Source of the DNA: a candidate division BRC1 bacterium ADurb.Bin183
GTDB lineage: Bacteria; Sumerlaeota; Sumerlaeia; MWCT01
Length of the DNA: 64,000 bases
NCBI GenBank assembly: GCA_002070185.1
Contig: MWCT01000002.1
Coordinates: 1-64,000 of the forward strand
Reading direction: 5' to 3'
The stretch's first letter is position 1. Every line of letters starts with the position of its first letter. Positions 9,935 through 20,235 of the stretch are shown here, piece after piece. A program made the translations under genes and the position numbers. The notes below the pieces were generated by a model. That model saw nothing but the letters and a program-made list of their open reading frames with translations. It ran no database searches and had not been told where the DNA came from.

Positions 9935-10834
9935 CTATTGCGGATTCACAATTTTTACTTCGGTCTCCAGAAGGATTCCAAATTTTTGGTTCACCGAATT
10001 TTTAATCTCTTCAATAAGAGCAAGGACATCGCCCGCTGTTGCCTTGCCTTTATTGATAATCCAATTGGCGTGCTGAGGGCTGACCATTGCCCCGCCCACG
10101 CAATAGCCTTTCATCCCCGCTTGTTCAATCAGGCGACCGGCAAAATCGCCGGGCGGGTTTTTGAAGATGCTTCCGGCGGTGCCGGATGCCGGGGGTTGTT
10201 TGCTGCGCACGGCATCATATTTTTCCAAAAGGGTTTTTTGCTTTTTGGCGTCGGCTTTTTCCAGATGAATTTCGACCGATGTAATGATGATATCCAATCC
10301 TTCGACTTTGCGATAACCATAGGAGTAATCGCCGCGATTGATTGTGACATATTCGCCCCGCGTTGTGTATCCATGAACTTTTGTAATACCGTCATGGATT
10401 CCGATGCCATCGCGCCCCGCATTGCCCGCCGCCGCGCCGCCGACTGTTCCGGGAATTCCTTGGCAGAATTCCAGCCCCATCAAACCGAGGTCTATGGTTC
10501 GTCCGACAAGAACTGTAAGGGGCGTTGCTGCGCCGACTTCGAGATCGTTTTCGTTCATGCGGCGGATAAAGCGGAAGTCTTCGCCGAGTTTGATAACCAC
10601 GCCATGGAAACCTTCATCGCCGAAGAGCACGTTTGTTCCGCTTCCGAGCATATAAAAAGGGAGGCGCCGTTCATGAAGCGTTTGAAGGAGCAAGGCAAGT
10701 CCGGCGCGTTCTTCCGGTTCAGCAAGAATGGCGGCGGGACCGCCGACCTGCATGGATGTATGTCTGGCAAGCGGTTGGTCTTTGCGGCAGGCGATATCCT
10801 CCAGTTCCATCAAGATTTCAGCAGTTAGCGTCAT
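9935..10834 (-). CDS. murB: UDP-N-acetylenolpyruvoylglucosamine reductase MurB
   Basis: 299 residues. FAD-binding motifs HTSMQVGGPA, GSGTNVLF and CQGIPGTVGGAAAGNAG are present, with the catalytic Ser222 in GSIFKNP and a Glu near the C-terminus (LLETEV). Its length, close to the Bacillus-type enzyme, suggests the shorter type II MurB. It reduces UDP-GlcNAc-enolpyruvate to UDP-MurNAc with NADPH in the cytoplasm. Starts 5 bp after murC without a clear ribosome binding site, which suggests coupling. No ddl gene sits beside it, unlike many dcw clusters. Confidence 0.96.
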   Translation of the reverse strand: MTLTAEILMELEDIACRKDQPLARHTSMQVGGPAAILAEPEERAGLALLLQTLHERRLPFYMLGSGTNVLFGDEGFHGVVIKLGEDFRFIRRMNENDLEVGAATPLTVLVGRTIDLGLMGLEFCQGIPGTVGGAAAGNAGRDGIGIHDGITKVHGYTTRGEYVTINRGDYSYGYRKVEGLDIIITSVEIHLEKADAKKQKTLLEKYDAVRSKQPPASGTAGSIFKNPPGDFAGRLIEQAGMKGYCVGGAMVSPQHANWIINKGKATAGDVLALIEEIKNSVNQKFGILLETEVKIVNPQ

Positions 10835-10839
10835 AATTT

Positions 10840-12234
10840 TTATACAGGTTGCGCCAGAGTCAGTCTCTGAAGCAGCCTATCCCCCACTTTCCAGATGTTT
10901 CCGGCGCCCATGGTGAAGATGACATCGCCGGGAACAATCAAAGATATGAGCGTATTACAGATATCATCCATGTTAGAAACATAAATAGGATTGGGATGAT
11001 TGTTTCGCACAAGACCGTCGTAAATCATTCTGCCGCTGACTCCGCTGATGGGCTTTTCGCCGGCAGGATAAATATCGGTGATAATAACGACATCGGCATC
11101 TTTGAATGCGCCCGCAAATTCGTTGTGAAAATCGCGCGTGCGGGTGTACCGATGCGGTTGAAATATGGCGATGATGCGTCCTTTTTTGCTTTCGCGCAGG
11201 GCAATCGCGCCGGCAAGGGTGGTTGCAACTTCTGTGGGGTGATGGGCGTAATCATCAATGACTGTGATGCCGTCATAAGTTCCTTTAAGTTGGAAACGTC
11301 TTTTAGCGCCTTTGAATTCGCGAAGGGCGGGGGTCATCTGTTCAAGGGAAAGACCGAGTTTATCGCCAAGGGCAATAACGGAAAGGGCGTTTATGATATT
11401 ATGGCGTCCGGGAACAGAAAGCCTGACTTGCCCCAATTCTTGACGTTCTTTGAAAACGGTGAAGGCGGAGCCATTGGCGTGAAGGTTGATTTCCCCTGCA
11501 AAGAAATCCGCCGTCATGAATCGCGCGCTGTAAAAAAGAACCTGACATTTCAAATCTTTTTCGAGTATGGAGAGGAGTCCGGGGTCGTCCGCGCAAAGAA
11601 TGGCGCACCCTTTATCGCAGACGTTGGACAGGTGTTTTTGAAATGCATTTTTGACATTATCCGCCGTTTTATAAAAATCAAGATGGTCAGGCTCTACGTT
11701 TGTGACGATGGCGTATTGCGGATGATAGGAAAGGAATGTGCCGTCGCTTTCATCGGCTTCGGCGACTATGTATTTGCCTGCGCCCAGCCGCGCATTGCCT
11801 CCGAGTTCATTCAGATCGCCGCCAATGATGAACGTCGGGTCAAGCCCCGCCCGTTCCAAAACAAGGGCTGCCATGCTTGCGGTGGATGTTTTCCCATGCG
11901 TTCCGGCGACGGTGATACTTTCGCCTTCGCTCAGAATTTCTTCGAGCATGTCCGAACGGTGCCAGATTGGGATTTTGAGATTCCGCGCCTGAACCAATTC
12001 CGGATTATCCTCATGAATGGCTGATGAAACCACTATGAGTCCGGCATCTTTGACATTTTCTGGGGAGTGTCCGTAATAGACAGGGACGCCTTCTTTTTCA
12101 AGGCGCGCGGTTTGGATATTGGGCTGGACATCAGAGCCGCTGATGGGTATTCTTTTTTTCAGAATAACCCAAGCGACGGCGCTCATTCCGACGCCGCCAA
12201 TACCGATAAAATGGATTCGCTTCAACGGGAGCAT
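10840..12234 (-). CDS. murC: UDP-N-acetylmuramate-L-alanine ligase MurC
   Basis: 464 residues. It has the N-terminal GIGGVGMSA nucleotide fold, the ATP loop GTHGKTS at 111-117 and the DDYAHHPTEV motif that is characteristic of MurC in the central-to-C-terminal part. It adds L-alanine to UDP-MurNAc. I chose the ATG at 12234 because GAGGTGA lies 6 bases ahead; a TTG one codon earlier is less likely. A gap of about 110 bp to murG may hold a secondary promoter, though none stands out. Confidence 0.97.
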   Translation of the reverse strand: MLPLKRIHFIGIGGVGMSAVAWVILKKRIPISGSDVQPNIQTARLEKEGVPVYYGHSPENVKDAGLIVVSSAIHEDNPELVQARNLKIPIWHRSDMLEEILSEGESITVAGTHGKTSTASMAALVLERAGLDPTFIIGGDLNELGGNARLGAGKYIVAEADESDGTFLSYHPQYAIVTNVEPDHLDFYKTADNVKNAFQKHLSNVCDKGCAILCADDPGLLSILEKDLKCQVLFYSARFMTADFFAGEINLHANGSAFTVFKERQELGQVRLSVPGRHNIINALSVIALGDKLGLSLEQMTPALREFKGAKRRFQLKGTYDGITVIDDYAHHPTEVATTLAGAIALRESKKGRIIAIFQPHRYTRTRDFHNEFAGAFKDADVVIITDIYPAGEKPISGVSGRMIYDGLVRNNHPNPIYVSNMDDICNTLISLIVPGDVIFTMGAGNIWKVGDRLLQRLTLAQPV

Positions 12235-12344
12235 CAACAGTCACCTCGCCTGCGTGAACGTTCCACAAAAACAACATACAACAAGAACAGGAAAGAGATT
12301 TTTATTACATCAACAATTAAGAGAAAAACTAATACTTCGACTTT

Positions 12345-13502
12345 TCAATTTGCAACTATTATTTTTAATTTTTTTTTCAGTTCTTCGGCGATATTTTGAG
12401 CGGCGTTTTGATGGGGAAAACGAGCGGCAGCTAGCGTCATGGCGGCGCGTTTTTCATTCGAGCACAACAATGAAAAAATCGCTTCCGCAAGAGATTGGGG
12501 CGTCTGCGTGTTTTCTTCCAAGTAAATGGCGGCGCCTGCTATGCAAGCCTCTTGTGCATTGAGTTTTTGATGGTCTCCGGCGGAATGCGGCAGAGGGATC
12601 AATATAGCGGGGACTTTGTTTGCTAATAGTTCCGCAACCGAGCCCGCGCCCGAACGGGAAACGGCAAGGGTCGCCGCGGCATAGGCGACTCCCATATTTT
12701 TTATAAAAGGCTCCAAGCGCACTTTTATGTGTTTAAGGTTTTGTTTTTTAAAGGTGTCTTCAAGCCATTCGATATTGTTTTCTCCGGCGCTCCAGAGGCA
12801 TTGAAAAAATGGTTGGGTTCCGGATGATTCATCTAATAATAACATAGCCTCCGCGAGAAGCTCGTAAAGTCGTTTTGCGCCTTGACTGCCGCCGATGACA
12901 AGGAGCGTGGGCAGGTCCGGCTCGAGATTGAGCTTTCGACGCGCTTCTTCCGGCGTAAGGATGTCCTTTAATACCGCATCCTTTCGCAATGGCATTCCGG
13001 AATAATAACAATGGGGTTTTCCATTCCGAATGGCAAATCTTTGTATTGCCTCCCGAAAAGAGCAATAGACGCGCTCGGCGCCGGATGCAAACCAAAGGTT
13101 GGCGCGACCGGGGACGGTGTTTTGTTCCTGCAGGTCGTATGGGATTTTCAAAATTCGCGCCGCCAGAAGCACGGGCGCGGTGACATACCCGCCCTGTCCC
13201 ATTATTCTGTGAGGTTTCCAGCGGCGGAGGAATTTAAGGGCGGCGGCAAATCCCAGCGCAAGTTTGGCGGCGCCTTTTAGTTTTGCGAGCAATCCGTGCC
13301 GCAGCGGTTGAACATCAAGTATGAATGGGGACTCGCCTTCTCTTTGATAGAGGTTAACTTCGACTGGTCTTGATCCGCAGATGAATTTAGTTTCGGCTTC
13401 CGGCATCAGCGCCTTAAGGGCGCGCTCAACGGCAAGAGCGGGAAAGATGTGCCCGCCGGTGCCGCCCGCCGCAAAGAGTATTTTCGGACGCTCGCCGTTC
13501 AT
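12345..13502 (-). CDS. murG: Lipid II synthase (GlcNAc transferase) MurG
   Basis: 385 residues, GT-B fold. The N-terminal GGTGGHIFPALAV loop, GQGGYVT, QEQNTVPG and GGSQGAKRL are all standard MurG motifs, and SRSGAGSVAELLA near residue 285 is the UDP-GlcNAc binding segment. It transfers GlcNAc to lipid I on the inner face of the membrane. Lies 51 bp after ftsW. The ribosome binding site is weak (AAGCGG). Confidence 0.97.
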   Translation of the reverse strand: MNGERPKILFAAGGTGGHIFPALAVERALKALMPEAETKFICGSRPVEVNLYQREGESPFILDVQPLRHGLLAKLKGAAKLALGFAAALKFLRRWKPHRIMGQGGYVTAPVLLAARILKIPYDLQEQNTVPGRANLWFASGAERVYCSFREAIQRFAIRNGKPHCYYSGMPLRKDAVLKDILTPEEARRKLNLEPDLPTLLVIGGSQGAKRLYELLAEAMLLLDESSGTQPFFQCLWSAGENNIEWLEDTFKKQNLKHIKVRLEPFIKNMGVAYAAATLAVSRSGAGSVAELLANKVPAILIPLPHSAGDHQKLNAQEACIAGAAIYLEENTQTPQSLAEAIFSLLCSNEKRAAMTLAAARFPHQNAAQNIAEELKKKLKIIVAN

Positions 13503-13553
13503 TTTATCAAACCGCTTTTCTTTTTCATGCGCGAGAAAATTGTTTTGTCAAAC

Positions 13554-14726
13554 TCAGGCGTATCTTACTCTGGGGCTGCAATAAAGGGTTTCTTCTATAT
13601 TTTTGGATATATTCAAAAGGATGCCAATAGCTGACATATTGACAAGGAGCGATGAGCCGCCGTAGCTGATAAACGGCAGGGCAAGCCCCTTTGGCGGAAG
13701 CATTCCCATCACGACCCAGAAATTGACCGCCGCGGAGAGGCAAATCATGATGACGATTCCCGAAGAAAGGAGGCTGGTATAATAATCCGCCGCATTCAAG
13801 GCAATTCGAACGCCCAGCCACATGAGGATTATAAACATCAGGATAAGAAGGGCGGCTCCAACAAAGCCGAGCTCCTCCCCCACAATGGCATAGATGAAAT
13901 CTGTATGCGCCTCCGATAAGAATTGATATTTCTGAAATCCCGAACCAAGCCCGCGCCCAAACCAACCGCCGGAACCGACCGCCAGCTGCGCCTGTATCAT
14001 CTGATATCCGCCCTGCATGGGGTCTGCCCATGGGTCGAGAAATGCAAGGATTCTTTTGATTCGATAAGGATTCATCAGGATAGCCACAATGGCGCAGGGG
14101 ATGCTTGCCATAAAAAGCGAGCTCAGATGAATGAGCCGCAATCCGGCAATAAACCAGATAAAAAACACAATGGCGCCGATAATAACTGTAGAGCCAAAAT
14201 CGGGTTCCAGCACCACGAGAACAAGAATCACGGATAAAATGCTCAGGACAGGAAGGAAGCCTTTCATGAAACTTTTAACTTTGTCTTTATGCTCAGAAAG
14301 AAACCGCGCCATAAATATGACAAGGGAGAGTTTGGCAAACTCGGAGGGTTGCAGGTTAAACAGACCTACGTTCAGCCAGCGTTTTGCCCCGTTGATTTTA
14401 ACGCCAAATTTCAACACAAGGACAAGCAATAAAGCGGAGATTACAAGGAAGAATGCAGAATATTTCCCTAGTTTCACATAATCGAAGTTATAGAAAAAAA
14501 TGAGCGCGGCAATGGCAAGGAACACGCACGCGATCTGCTTGCGCAAAAATGCGGGATGGTGAAATATTACAGCTTCTTTGAGCAACTCTGGGGCTTTTTT
14601 ACTGATGAGCTTTCTTTTTTGCTGCGCGGCGGTTGTTGCGCTGGAACTATATACCATCGCCGTGCCGAGAGCGACCAGCGATAATGTGATGATAAATAAT
14701 AATAGGGTTGTGTTTCTTTTAATCAT
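13554..14726 (-). CDS. ftsW: SEDS glycosyltransferase FtsW
   Basis: 390 residues and about ten membrane helices. Family landmarks include KINGAKRWLNVG, LQPSEFAKL, EPDFGSTV, the large loop with SGGWFGRGLGSG, SEAHTDFIYAIVGEELG and the end motif LPFISYGGSSL. FtsW polymerises lipid II into glycan strands together with the FtsI-type transpeptidase, which is encoded 5.5 kb upstream in the same cluster. Position between murD and murG favours FtsW over RodA. The start overlaps the murD stop (ATGA). Confidence 0.96.
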   Translation of the reverse strand: MIKRNTTLLLFIITLSLVALGTAMVYSSSATTAAQQKRKLISKKAPELLKEAVIFHHPAFLRKQIACVFLAIAALIFFYNFDYVKLGKYSAFFLVISALLLVLVLKFGVKINGAKRWLNVGLFNLQPSEFAKLSLVIFMARFLSEHKDKVKSFMKGFLPVLSILSVILVLVVLEPDFGSTVIIGAIVFFIWFIAGLRLIHLSSLFMASIPCAIVAILMNPYRIKRILAFLDPWADPMQGGYQMIQAQLAVGSGGWFGRGLGSGFQKYQFLSEAHTDFIYAIVGEELGFVGAALLILMFIILMWLGVRIALNAADYYTSLLSSGIVIMICLSAAVNFWVVMGMLPPKGLALPFISYGGSSLLVNMSAIGILLNISKNIEETLYCSPRVRYA

Positions 14727-16087
14727 TTTTCCGATTCCTTTTTCAAGTTTTGAACTTCTTTTTTGAAAACTCTGCCGCGTTCTTCAAAATCTTTAAAGGC
14801 GTCAAAAGAGCTGCAGCCGGGCGAAAGGAGCGCAACATCGCCGGGGGCGGATAATTGATACGCCTTGCGGACTGCGTCTTTCATATCCGAGGCGGAGACA
14901 GCGGGGACAATTGTTTCCCATGCGCGCCTTATCAGGGGTTCCGCTTCTCCCATCGCCACCAGATATTTTACGCGCTCCCTGATAAGGTTATTGAGCGCAG
15001 AATAATCGCTATTTTTATCGCGCCCTCCCGCGATGAGAATAATCGGACGTGTAAAACTGAGAAGGGCTTTTTCCATCGAATCAAGATTTGTCGCTTTACT
15101 GTCGTTAAAAAAATCCACGCCATTTATATTGCCGGAAAATTCGATGCGATGTTCCACGCCGGGGAATTCGCGGATGGCTTTGGCAATCATGGGGGCGGAA
15201 ACGCCAAACGCCGCGCCCGCGAGCGATGCGGCAAGGGCGTTTTGCACATTATGCAAACCTGGGATTGGAATCTCTTCGCGAGTGAGAAGCGGCGTTTTTT
15301 CTTCTACATCAAGCCAGATGGTATTATCCTGCAGATATGCGCCGGGGTGAACCTCTCGTTCGATTGAGAACAAAAGGACTTTTGCTTTTGTTTTATCTTT
15401 CAACGGCGCGCACCAGCGGTCATCAGCATTAATAATCATAAAATCATCGGCGGTCTGATTTTCTGTGATGCGGAATTTCATGTTGCAGTATTTTTCCATT
15501 GAGCCGTGCCTATCAAGATGGTCGGGCGTGATATTCGTAAGTATTGCGGCGCGGGGATGAAAGGTTTTGATGGTTTCGAGCTGATAACTTGAGACTTCAA
15601 CAGCGAGGGCTTCGCGCTGCGCGGGATTGGGCGGTTCAAGCACGGCATTGCAGATGGGGTCGCCGATGTTGCCCACGGCGCGGCATTTCCATCCGCCTGC
15701 GTTCATAATAGCTGATGTTAGATGTGTTGTCGTTGATTTGCCATTCGTGCCGGAAATAGATGCTATGGGGCGCTCCGCGTATTGAAAACCTATCTCCAGT
15801 TCGCCTGTAACTTCGATGCGGCGTTTGTGCGCGGCAAGAACAATCGGGTGCGTTTGCGGCACGCCCGGACTAATGAGAAGGTAGTCCATCCCCTCAAGCC
15901 ATTCTTCAGCGGCGGGCGCGCCGAAACGGCATAAAACGCCGAGAGGCGCCATTTGTTCGATGGCGGATTGAAGGGCGGATTCCGGTTTTTCATCCGCAAG
16001 GACGATGTCATGTCCTTTGGATTTCAAGAGCCGGGCTGCCGCCAGACCGCTGCGAGCCGCGCCGAATATAAGATATCTCATGCTCAT
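14723..16087 (-). CDS. murD: UDP-MurNAc-L-alanine:D-glutamate ligase MurD
   Basis: 454 residues. An N-terminal Rossmann-like part (FGAARSGLAAARLL) precedes the ATP loop SGTNGKSTT at 112-120 and the HRIEF and FNDSKATNLDS motifs typical of MurD. It adds D-glutamate to UDP-MurNAc-Ala in the cytoplasm. Starts 6 bp after mraY and overlaps ftsW by four bases. Confidence 0.97.
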   Translation of the reverse strand: MSMRYLIFGAARSGLAAARLLKSKGHDIVLADEKPESALQSAIEQMAPLGVLCRFGAPAAEEWLEGMDYLLISPGVPQTHPIVLAAHKRRIEVTGELEIGFQYAERPIASISGTNGKSTTTHLTSAIMNAGGWKCRAVGNIGDPICNAVLEPPNPAQREALAVEVSSYQLETIKTFHPRAAILTNITPDHLDRHGSMEKYCNMKFRITENQTADDFMIINADDRWCAPLKDKTKAKVLLFSIEREVHPGAYLQDNTIWLDVEEKTPLLTREEIPIPGLHNVQNALAASLAGAAFGVSAPMIAKAIREFPGVEHRIEFSGNINGVDFFNDSKATNLDSMEKALLSFTRPIILIAGGRDKNSDYSALNNLIRERVKYLVAMGEAEPLIRRAWETIVPAVSASDMKDAVRKAYQLSAPGDVALLSPGCSSFDAFKDFEERGRVFKKEVQNLKKESEK

Positions 16088-16093
16088 AACCCG

Positions 16094-17233
16094 TCATCGC
16101 AATTTGAGCGTCGTCAATCCCACAAGCGCCAAAATCGCCGCCACAATCCAGAAACGGGCGATAATCTTCGGCTCTGCCAGCCCTCGTTTTTGCAGGTGAT
16201 GATGATAGGGCGCCATGAGGAATATTCTTTTTCCATTCCGCAATCGGTAGCTTCCGACCTGCAAAATGACCGAGAGGGCTTCGAGAACAAATATGCCGCC
16301 GATGATAATCAGGAGGATTTCTTGCTTTAGAAAAAGGGCAATCGTCCCAAGAAGCCCGCCCAACGCCAGCGAGCCGGTATCGCCCATAAAAATTTCCGCC
16401 GGATTGGCGTTGAACCATAAAAACGCCACAGAGGCGCCTATCATGGCGGAGAGGAAAACGGTGATTTCACCGGCTCCGCGCACATAAGGAATGATGAGGT
16501 ATTGCGCATAGTCGGGGCGACCTGCCAGATAGCTGATGATGCCAAGACTTGAGGCAACAACGATGACCGTGCCAATGGCAAGCCCGTCCATGCCGTCCGT
16601 GAGGTTTGTTGCATTTGAGGTCGCCGTCACCACAAACATCGCATAGGGAATGAAAAGCCATCCCAGATTTGGATACCAAGATTTGACAAAGGGGAAGCAG
16701 AGATGCGTTCCGCCGATTTCGCTTGTGAAGGAATAAACGATTCCTTCGCCTCTGACCATGAGAAAAAGTCCGACAATAAAACCGAGCGTGAGTTGGGCTG
16801 CCATTTTTGCGCGGGGCGAAATGCCTTTGGAATTTTTTTGCGTAAATTTGAGATAGTCGTCGCGGTATCCGACCAATCCAAAACCGACCATCACCGCCAC
16901 CAGCATTAAAACAAGCGGATCGGTTATATTGCAAAATAGCATTACCGGCAAAATCAGGGCAATGACGATGATGAGCCCGCCCATAATCGGCGTTCCTTTT
17001 TTCTTTTGATGCTCTTCGGGAAGTTGGACGCCGTCCTTTGTATTCACATGCAAAATTGGTTGTCCGATTTTCATTATTTTAAGTTTTTTGATGATTTTAG
17101 GACCGATGATTAAACCGATGACGAAGGCGGAAATCAACGCCATTGCGGAACGGACGGTGATATATTTAAGGGCGCGCAAGCCGCTGATGTGAATGCAAAG
17201 CCTCTGTATATATGTGATAAAAAGATAAAACAT
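16094..17233 (-). CDS. mraY: Phospho-MurNAc-pentapeptide translocase MraY
   Basis: 379 residues, polytopic. It carries KKGTPIMGG, NLTDGMDGLA, the FMGDTGSLALGG metal/substrate motif and the HHHLQKRG motif near residue 345 that separates MraY from the WecA branch. It transfers phospho-MurNAc-pentapeptide to undecaprenyl phosphate, giving lipid I. Start ATG follows TTGGAGAA. Three bases separate it from murF. Confidence 0.97.
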   Translation of the reverse strand: MFYLFITYIQRLCIHISGLRALKYITVRSAMALISAFVIGLIIGPKIIKKLKIMKIGQPILHVNTKDGVQLPEEHQKKKGTPIMGGLIIVIALILPVMLFCNITDPLVLMLVAVMVGFGLVGYRDDYLKFTQKNSKGISPRAKMAAQLTLGFIVGLFLMVRGEGIVYSFTSEIGGTHLCFPFVKSWYPNLGWLFIPYAMFVVTATSNATNLTDGMDGLAIGTVIVVASSLGIISYLAGRPDYAQYLIIPYVRGAGEITVFLSAMIGASVAFLWFNANPAEIFMGDTGSLALGGLLGTIALFLKQEILLIIIGGIFVLEALSVILQVGSYRLRNGKRIFLMAPYHHHLQKRGLAEPKIIARFWIVAAILALVGLTTLKLR

Positions 17234-17236
17234 TGT

Positions 17237-18649
17237 CTATTCTCCAAGAGTCTCCTTATTTCCAGAAAGGGTTTTCAAGATTTTCTCTGTCACGGTTTCC
17301 AGCTTCATCATGCGCGAACCTTTGATTAAAAGGGTGTCGCCTTCGCGAAGGTTTTTGAGCAAAAGACGGCATATATCATCATGACTTTGCAAATGGTTGG
17401 CTTTGATTCCAGAGCGCGAGGCTTCGTCGCTGATAAAATGCGCAATCTCGCCGAATGTCAAAAGCATCGCGGGGCGGAGTTCGGCGGCGACGCGTCCGAC
17501 CTCTCGGTGGAACTGCTGCGCATCTTCTCCCAATTCCAGCATGTCGCCCAGCACAATAAATAATCTGCGGTTTTTGCCTTCGTCAACAAGGGATCGCAAA
17601 GCAAGCGCAACGGAATCTGGGTTGGCATTATAGCAATCGGAAATAATACGAATTCCTTTTTTTTCATAAACGGCGGAACGCATCCACGCTGGTTTGAAGT
17701 TTTCCAGTTCCGCGCATGCGGCTTTGACATCCAAGCCCAGCGCAAAGGCTGACGCCGCCGCGGCAAGGGCGTTATAGATATTATGTCTTCCGAAAACAGG
17801 AAGCGAAACGTGCGCCGCCTTTTCTCCGTGAATGAAAACATCAAACCGATATCCCTGATGTTCAAGCGGTTGTATGCGCTTTGCCATGACCTCGGCGTCC
17901 CGCTCAATGCCATAGGTGATTTTTTGGTGGGCATGGCGGACATAGGAAAGAAAGCGCGGCATGCGCGGGCAATCGGCGTTCAAAATCAGAAGGCATTCGG
18001 GACGGATTTCATCAAAGACCTCCGCTTTGGCGCGAATGAGTTCCGCTTGGGAGCCGAACATGCCGATATGGGCGCGTCCGATGTTGGTGACCACAAGATA
18101 ATCTGGATTTGTGATTTCCGAAAGGTGTCGAATTTCCCCGCTTGTATTCATGCCGATTTCAGCGACGACCATTTGTGTTTGGGGCTCGAGTCTGAAAAGG
18201 GTCAGAGGAACGCCAATCAAATTATTCAGATTTCCGTGTGTGCAAAGGAGGTTTAATGCGGGAGAAAAACAAAGCGATATCATCTCTTTGCTGGTTGTTT
18301 TTCCTGCGCTGCCCATCACAATCATAACTTTTGCTTTGCTCTGCCGGCGCATATAAGCGGCGAGATCGCCCAACGCCTTTTCCGCATTTTCCACTTTGAT
18401 ATAAAAACGTCCGTCGGGGATATTTGTCCCTTGCGGCAAGGCGCTTGCTATAATGCCAGCGGCGCCTTTTTCAAAAGCGTCATGGGCAAATTGCGCGCCA
18501 TCAAAATTTGCGCCTTTGAGGGCGATGAAGATTTCGCCGGGCAAGATGGCTCGCGTATCCGTGTTGAAAGAATATTTAATAATGGAGGGCTCCCCCAGAA
18601 CCAAGTCCCCGCCTGCAGCAGATAATATTACTGAAAGGGACAGTTTCAT
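17237..18649 (-). CDS. murF: UDP-MurNAc-tripeptide:D-Ala-D-Ala ligase MurF
   Basis: 470 residues. The N-terminal substrate domain has SFNTDTRAILPGEIFIALKG. The ATP loop GSAGKTT is at 113-119, and the DCYNANPDS motif of MurF is present around residue 340. It joins D-Ala-D-Ala to the tripeptide precursor. Ribosome binding site GGAGA lies just ahead of the ATG, inside the end of murE. Confidence 0.97.
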   Translation of the reverse strand: MKLSLSVILSAAGGDLVLGEPSIIKYSFNTDTRAILPGEIFIALKGANFDGAQFAHDAFEKGAAGIIASALPQGTNIPDGRFYIKVENAEKALGDLAAYMRRQSKAKVMIVMGSAGKTTSKEMISLCFSPALNLLCTHGNLNNLIGVPLTLFRLEPQTQMVVAEIGMNTSGEIRHLSEITNPDYLVVTNIGRAHIGMFGSQAELIRAKAEVFDEIRPECLLILNADCPRMPRFLSYVRHAHQKITYGIERDAEVMAKRIQPLEHQGYRFDVFIHGEKAAHVSLPVFGRHNIYNALAAAASAFALGLDVKAACAELENFKPAWMRSAVYEKKGIRIISDCYNANPDSVALALRSLVDEGKNRRLFIVLGDMLELGEDAQQFHREVGRVAAELRPAMLLTFGEIAHFISDEASRSGIKANHLQSHDDICRLLLKNLREGDTLLIKGSRMMKLETVTEKILKTLSGNKETLGE

Positions 18650-18655
18650 TTTAAT

Positions 18656-20230
18656 TTATTCTCCCGACAAATGACTAAGGTCTGAATTCATTTCTTTCAA
18701 TAATTCCCGCGCGGTTTCGCGGTCGTCAAAATGCAGAACGTTCTTGCCCACAATTTGATAATCCTCATGTCCCTTGCCTGCGATGATAACGAGGTCGTCT
18801 TTGCCCGCCATGTTTAAGGCGCGGCGGATGGCTGACTTGCGGTCGAGAATTATTTCATAACGCTCGTTTGGCAGACCGAGTTGAATGAACCCTTGTTCCG
18901 CCTCGCGCGCGATCGCCTCCGGCTCTTCATCGCGCGGATTATCGTTTGTGATAATGGCAAAGTCCTCGCGGTTGCGCATCATCGAATTTCCTACCGCCAT
19001 CGCCATGAGCGGGCGTTTGGCTCGGTCTCGATTTCCTCCGCACCCGAATATTGTAATAATACGGCGAGGAGAAAAATCAAGGGCGCTGGCAAGTATGCGC
19101 TCAAGGGCGTCCGGCGTGTGGGCATAGTCCACAATCAGGGCGAAAGGCTGCCCTACATCCACCGGCTCAAAGCGTCCGGGAACGGGGCGCATTTGCGAAA
19201 TGCCGTCGGCAATTTGCTCGGGCGAAATTCCCGCCGCCATAGCGCCCGCCGATGCCGCGAGGATATTCATGAGATTGAATCTTCCTATCAAGCCTGTGCA
19301 GATTTCGAGAGGCTTGCCGCGAAAATGGATGCTTATGCGCGTGTGTCTGGGATGCAGTTCATAACTCACAGGATAAACATCGGCTCGCAAATCCATTCCG
19401 TATGTGATTTTTTCGTCGGGATAATTTGATGCGAAGTTTCTGCCTGTTTCGTCTTCCAGATTGAATACGCCGATACCGCCGAAGGGCGCGAGATACTCTT
19501 CAAAGTATTTCCATTTTGTTTGCCGATAGGCGTCCATCGTGCCGTGGTAGTCAATGTGATCTTGCGTGAGGTTAGAGAAGATTCCGACGTTAAATTCAAG
19601 ACCGCGGATGCGCCGCTGATGAACGGCGTGGCTGGAGACTTCCATAACTGCGGCGCCCAAACCGTTGGAGAGCATGCGAGCGAACATCTCCGCAAGGCTC
19701 AAAGATGATGGCGTTGTATTGACCGCTTTTAAAAGTTCGCCGCCCACATCATAATGTATAGTCCCGATAAGCCCCGTTCGAATGCCGGCGGCTTCGAGGC
19801 ATGCCTTTAAAATGTATGTCGAGGTTGTTTTGCCGTTAGTCCCGGTCAGCCCGTATAACTGGAGTTTTTTCGACGGGTTGCCATACCATGCATGGGCAAG
19901 AAGGGCAAGGGCGTCGCGGGTATCGGGGACGCGTATGACGGGGACTCCTGGATAAGCGGGGATGTCCCGCTCCACAATTAGCGCCGCCGCCTGTTTGTCC
20001 ACAGCATCAGATAAAAAGAGGTGTCCATCCGCATTCTCGCCTTTGACCGCCACAAAAATATTTCCCGGTTTGATGCGGCGGGAATTATCGGAGATGCCTG
20101 TTATCTGCAAATCCGCATCCGGCGGACAGAGCGCGGGGTTGATTCCCGCGGCGTTCAACAAATTTTTGAGAGAATATTTTGGTGTATGGGTTGTTGATGG
20201 CGGAAAGGGTTCCACGATAGCTGGGGGCAT
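18656..20230 (-). CDS. murE: UDP-MurNAc-dipeptide:meso-diaminopimelate ligase MurE
   Basis: 524 residues. Motifs: ISDNSRRIKPGNIFVAVKG at 46-64, ATP loop GTNGKTT at 130-136 and VDYAHTPDALE. The substrate motif DNPR is at 430-433; in characterised enzymes this marks meso-diaminopimelate rather than lysine use, so the cell wall is probably of the DAP type. Start ATG follows AAAAGGAG. It has about 20 extra N-terminal residues rich in proline before the usual fold. Five bases after ftsI. Confidence 0.97.
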   Translation of the reverse strand: MPPAIVEPFPPSTTHTPKYSLKNLLNAAGINPALCPPDADLQITGISDNSRRIKPGNIFVAVKGENADGHLFLSDAVDKQAAALIVERDIPAYPGVPVIRVPDTRDALALLAHAWYGNPSKKLQLYGLTGTNGKTTSTYILKACLEAAGIRTGLIGTIHYDVGGELLKAVNTTPSSLSLAEMFARMLSNGLGAAVMEVSSHAVHQRRIRGLEFNVGIFSNLTQDHIDYHGTMDAYRQTKWKYFEEYLAPFGGIGVFNLEDETGRNFASNYPDEKITYGMDLRADVYPVSYELHPRHTRISIHFRGKPLEICTGLIGRFNLMNILAASAGAMAAGISPEQIADGISQMRPVPGRFEPVDVGQPFALIVDYAHTPDALERILASALDFSPRRIITIFGCGGNRDRAKRPLMAMAVGNSMMRNREDFAIITNDNPRDEEPEAIAREAEQGFIQLGLPNERYEIILDRKSAIRRALNMAGKDDLVIIAGKGHEDYQIVGKNVLHFDDRETARELLKEMNSDLSHLSGE

Positions 20231-20235
20231 TTTCC